Assembly: GCA_031267155.1 (NCBI GenBank)
Contig: JAIRZR010000013.1
Coordinates: 1-7,877, forward strand
Origin: Prevotellaceae bacterium
Lineage (GTDB): Bacteria > Bacteroidota > Bacteroidia > Bacteroidales > UBA932
DNA length: 7,877 bases
Reading direction: 5' to 3'
Both the position numbers and the translations under genes were made by a program. Under the pieces are notes generated by a model. That model ran no database searches, had not been told where the DNA came from, and was given only the letters and a program-made list of their open reading frames with translations. Below are positions 6,258-7,877 of the stretch, one piece after another (within the stretch, counting starts at the first letter, position 1; each line of letters begins with the position of its first letter).

Positions 6258-6334
6258 GGCGACACCGGAGCAGAATTTATCTTTGTCAGAACCGGAATTT
6301 TACATAACTCCGATTCCAATTGGGAAAAAGATTG

Positions 6335-6342
6335 TACCTTTG
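6335..6342 (+). promoter_or_regulatory. Bacteroidetes -7 promoter element for the AAA-ATPase/nuclease gene
   Basis: TACCTTTG followed by CC matches the TAnnTTTG -7 consensus well. Initiation near 6347-6350 would leave a leader of about 20 nt before the ATG at 6368. I see no clear TTTG -33 element at the usual 19-22 base distance. An ATTGG at 6319-6323 is too close, and the TTTG at 6282-6285 is too far. Confidence 0.5.
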
Positions 6343-6367
6343 CCACCGAATTTAATATTTGTTTGTC

Positions 6368-7877
6368 ATGAAAATATTACCGATAGGAACACAGTCGTTT
6401 GAGAATTTGCGTAGCGACAATTGTTTATATGTAGATAAGACAAAAATTATCCATGAGATAATTTTAAATGGAAGGATTTATTTTCTTTCGCGTCCCCGCC
6501 GCTTCGGGAAATCGTTGCTCATAAGTACGATGGAAGCTTTATTTAAAGGACAGAAGGAGTTATTTGAGGGACTGTATGTTTACGACAAATGGGACTGGTC
6601 GCAGCAGTATCCGGTTATCAGAATAGACTGGACGCGCATTGATCATTCCACGCCGGAAAAAATGGAAATCAGTCAGTGCAGATATCTGCGCAGCATTGCA
6701 GCAGGATATGGCGTAAAACTTGAAAGCCAAACCGCGCCTGACTGTTTTGATGAACTGATAATGCTTTTGCATGCCAAAACCGGAAAAAAGGCAGTCGTAC
6801 TGATTGATGAATACGATAAACCCGTTACAAGCCATCTGTTCGACGATAAACTGAACAGCGTTAAAACGGCGGTACACGATTTCTATCAGGTACTGAAAGG
6901 CGCCGACGAATATCTGCGCTTTGTTTTCATGACCGGAGTATCGAAATTTTCGGGGCTTTCGGTTTTCTCGGCATTGAATAATCTTGATGATATTACATTA
7001 CAGAAACCATACGCTTCGGTATGCGGATATACGCAGGAGGAACTGGAAAGTAATTTTTCGGAATATATTGACAGCGCTGCCGAATGTTTGAAGATGACGA
7101 GAGTAGAACTTATGGAAGAGATACGTTACTGGTATAACGGTTACACATGGGATGGCGAAACCGCCATATACAATCCGTTTTCAAGTCTGAAATTCTTTAA
7201 AATTCAGGAATTTTCCAGCTACTGGTTTGATACCGGCACGCCTACTTTCCTGATAGATATTATTCAGCGCCGCAATTCTGTGAATATAGTACTGGAACCG
7301 CTTGCTGTCGGGGAGAATGTGTTCAGGGGATATGACCCGCTGAACATGAATGAAATACCGCTACTGTTCCAGACAGGCTATCTGACAATAAAACGGAAAG
7401 AACTGACGAAAGGCATTCCCGGCTATACTCTCGGCATTCCCAATTCGGAAGTCAACAATGCATTCCTGACCTGTCTACTGGAAGCCTACGGCAAATACCC
7501 CGGCAATCAGTTTGATGAAATTCGCAGGACGATGGAGCGTCAGATAAACGCCTGCGACGAAGCCGGTTTTGCCCGCAGTCTCGTAGTGATGACGGCTACC
7601 GTTCCCTACGAACTTCACCGTACCGACGAGGCATACTATCATACAATGATGCTGTTGTGGATGCGCCTGCTCGGTTTCAGGATACGTGGCGAAGTGTCGA
7701 ACGACCGCGGACGCGCCGATGCCGTCTGGGAACAGCCCGGACTGACCGTGGTCGCCGAAATAAAATACCATGCGGAAAAGAAAATCGAGCTTCTGCTCAA
7801 CGAAGCGATGAATCAGATACACGACCGCCGGTATTATAATCAATATCTCGGAAAAATCATCCTGATGGGCATAGCCT
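6368..7877 (+). CDS. AAA-ATPase-like protein with C-terminal PD-(D/E)XK nuclease domain (3' end cut off)
   Basis: The frame is open from ATG 6368 to the window end (503 complete codons). The N-terminal part matches the AAA-ATPase-like family: the opening MKILPIGTQSFENLR and YVDKT, a variant P-loop RPRRFGKS at 42-49 with Lys48, a Walker B-type VVLIDEYDKP with Asp147 and Glu148, and the MTGVSKFSGLSVFSALNNL segment with a sensor-like position. The YWYNGY motif follows mid-protein. The C-terminal part matches the PD-(D/E)XK nuclease family often fused to it (DUF1703-like): GRADAVW with candidate catalytic Asp451, AEIKY with Glu464 and Lys466, and Gln483 in the following helix. All expected active-site residues are present, so it may be an active nuclease; only a few tens of residues are probably missing. 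Such proteins are frequent, often multicopy, in Bacteroidetes; their role is not settled. It diverges from grpE behind its own -7 element. Confidence 0.9.
   Translation, partial: MKILPIGTQSFENLRSDNCLYVDKTKIIHEIILNGRIYFLSRPRRFGKSLLISTMEALFKGQKELFEGLYVYDKWDWSQQYPVIRIDWTRIDHSTPEKMEISQCRYLRSIAAGYGVKLESQTAPDCFDELIMLLHAKTGKKAVVLIDEYDKPVTSHLFDDKLNSVKTAVHDFYQVLKGADEYLRFVFMTGVSKFSGLSVFSALNNLDDITLQKPYASVCGYTQEELESNFSEYIDSAAECLKMTRVELMEEIRYWYNGYTWDGETAIYNPFSSLKFFKIQEFSSYWFDTGTPTFLIDIIQRRNSVNIVLEPLAVGENVFRGYDPLNMNEIPLLFQTGYLTIKRKELTKGIPGYTLGIPNSEVNNAFLTCLLEAYGKYPGNQFDEIRRTMERQINACDEAGFARSLVVMTATVPYELHRTDEAYYHTMMLLWMRLLGFRIRGEVSNDRGRADAVWEQPGLTVVAEIKYHAEKKIELLLNEAMNQIHDRRYYNQYLGKIILMGIA

Noticed and set aside
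6560..6877. Minus-strand open frames opposite the AAA-ATPase gene (also 7475-7843)
   Set aside because: The plus strand there encodes conserved ATPase and nuclease motifs in one unbroken frame; the minus frames are shadows.

Overview
The window looks like chromosome from a member of the Bacteroidota, most likely Bacteroidales. The evidence is a DUF5683 protein directly behind parB, promoters of the TAnnTTTG type, almost no Shine-Dalgarno sequences, AT-rich intergenic tracts with a 7-base period, and an AAA-ATPase-like/PD-(D/E)XK protein of a kind common in that phylum. Base composition is close to balanced inside genes and AT-rich between them. No close taxon can be named from the sequence alone.

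Layout: (1) 1-204, plus strand: the last 67 codons of a CHAT-domain (caspase-like) protein. (2) 205-401: an intergenic gap between convergent genes. It holds a tract of 7-base units (210-244), an unassigned stretch (245-313), and a 94-bp near-perfect palindrome (314-407) that runs into the 3' end of the next gene. (3) 402-3007, minus strand: parA, parB and a DUF5683 envelope protein, read in that order, with gaps of 11 and 6 bp. (4) 3091-6166, minus strand: grpE, dnaJ and a MATE-family transporter, read in that order; the transporter start codon overlaps the dnaJ stop codon. (5) 6167-6367: a divergent control region with a good plus-strand -7 element, a weaker minus-strand promoter candidate and a small inverted repeat. 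(6) 6368-7877, plus strand: an AAA-ATPase-like protein with a C-terminal PD-(D/E)XK nuclease domain, cut by the window end.

How the genes work together: ParA and ParB form the chromosome segregation/origin-positioning module, and DUF5683 is their habitual but uncharacterised neighbour in this phylum. GrpE and DnaJ are the nucleotide exchange factor and J-domain co-chaperone of DnaK, which is not in the window. The MATE transporter is probably co-translated with dnaJ. The CHAT and AAA/PD-(D/E)XK genes are accessory genes flanking this core block on either side, both on the opposite strand to it.

The core genes are ordinary. The parts worth a second look are the palindrome/heptad intergenic region, the internal duplication in the DUF5683 protein, the dnaJ-transporter overlap, the inverted repeat over the grpE promoter, and the two accessory genes. 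I do not see convincing evidence of a complete new multi-gene system. No intergenic stretch exceeds 300 bases, and no tRNA, rRNA, CRISPR array, insertion sequence or parS-like site was recognised.
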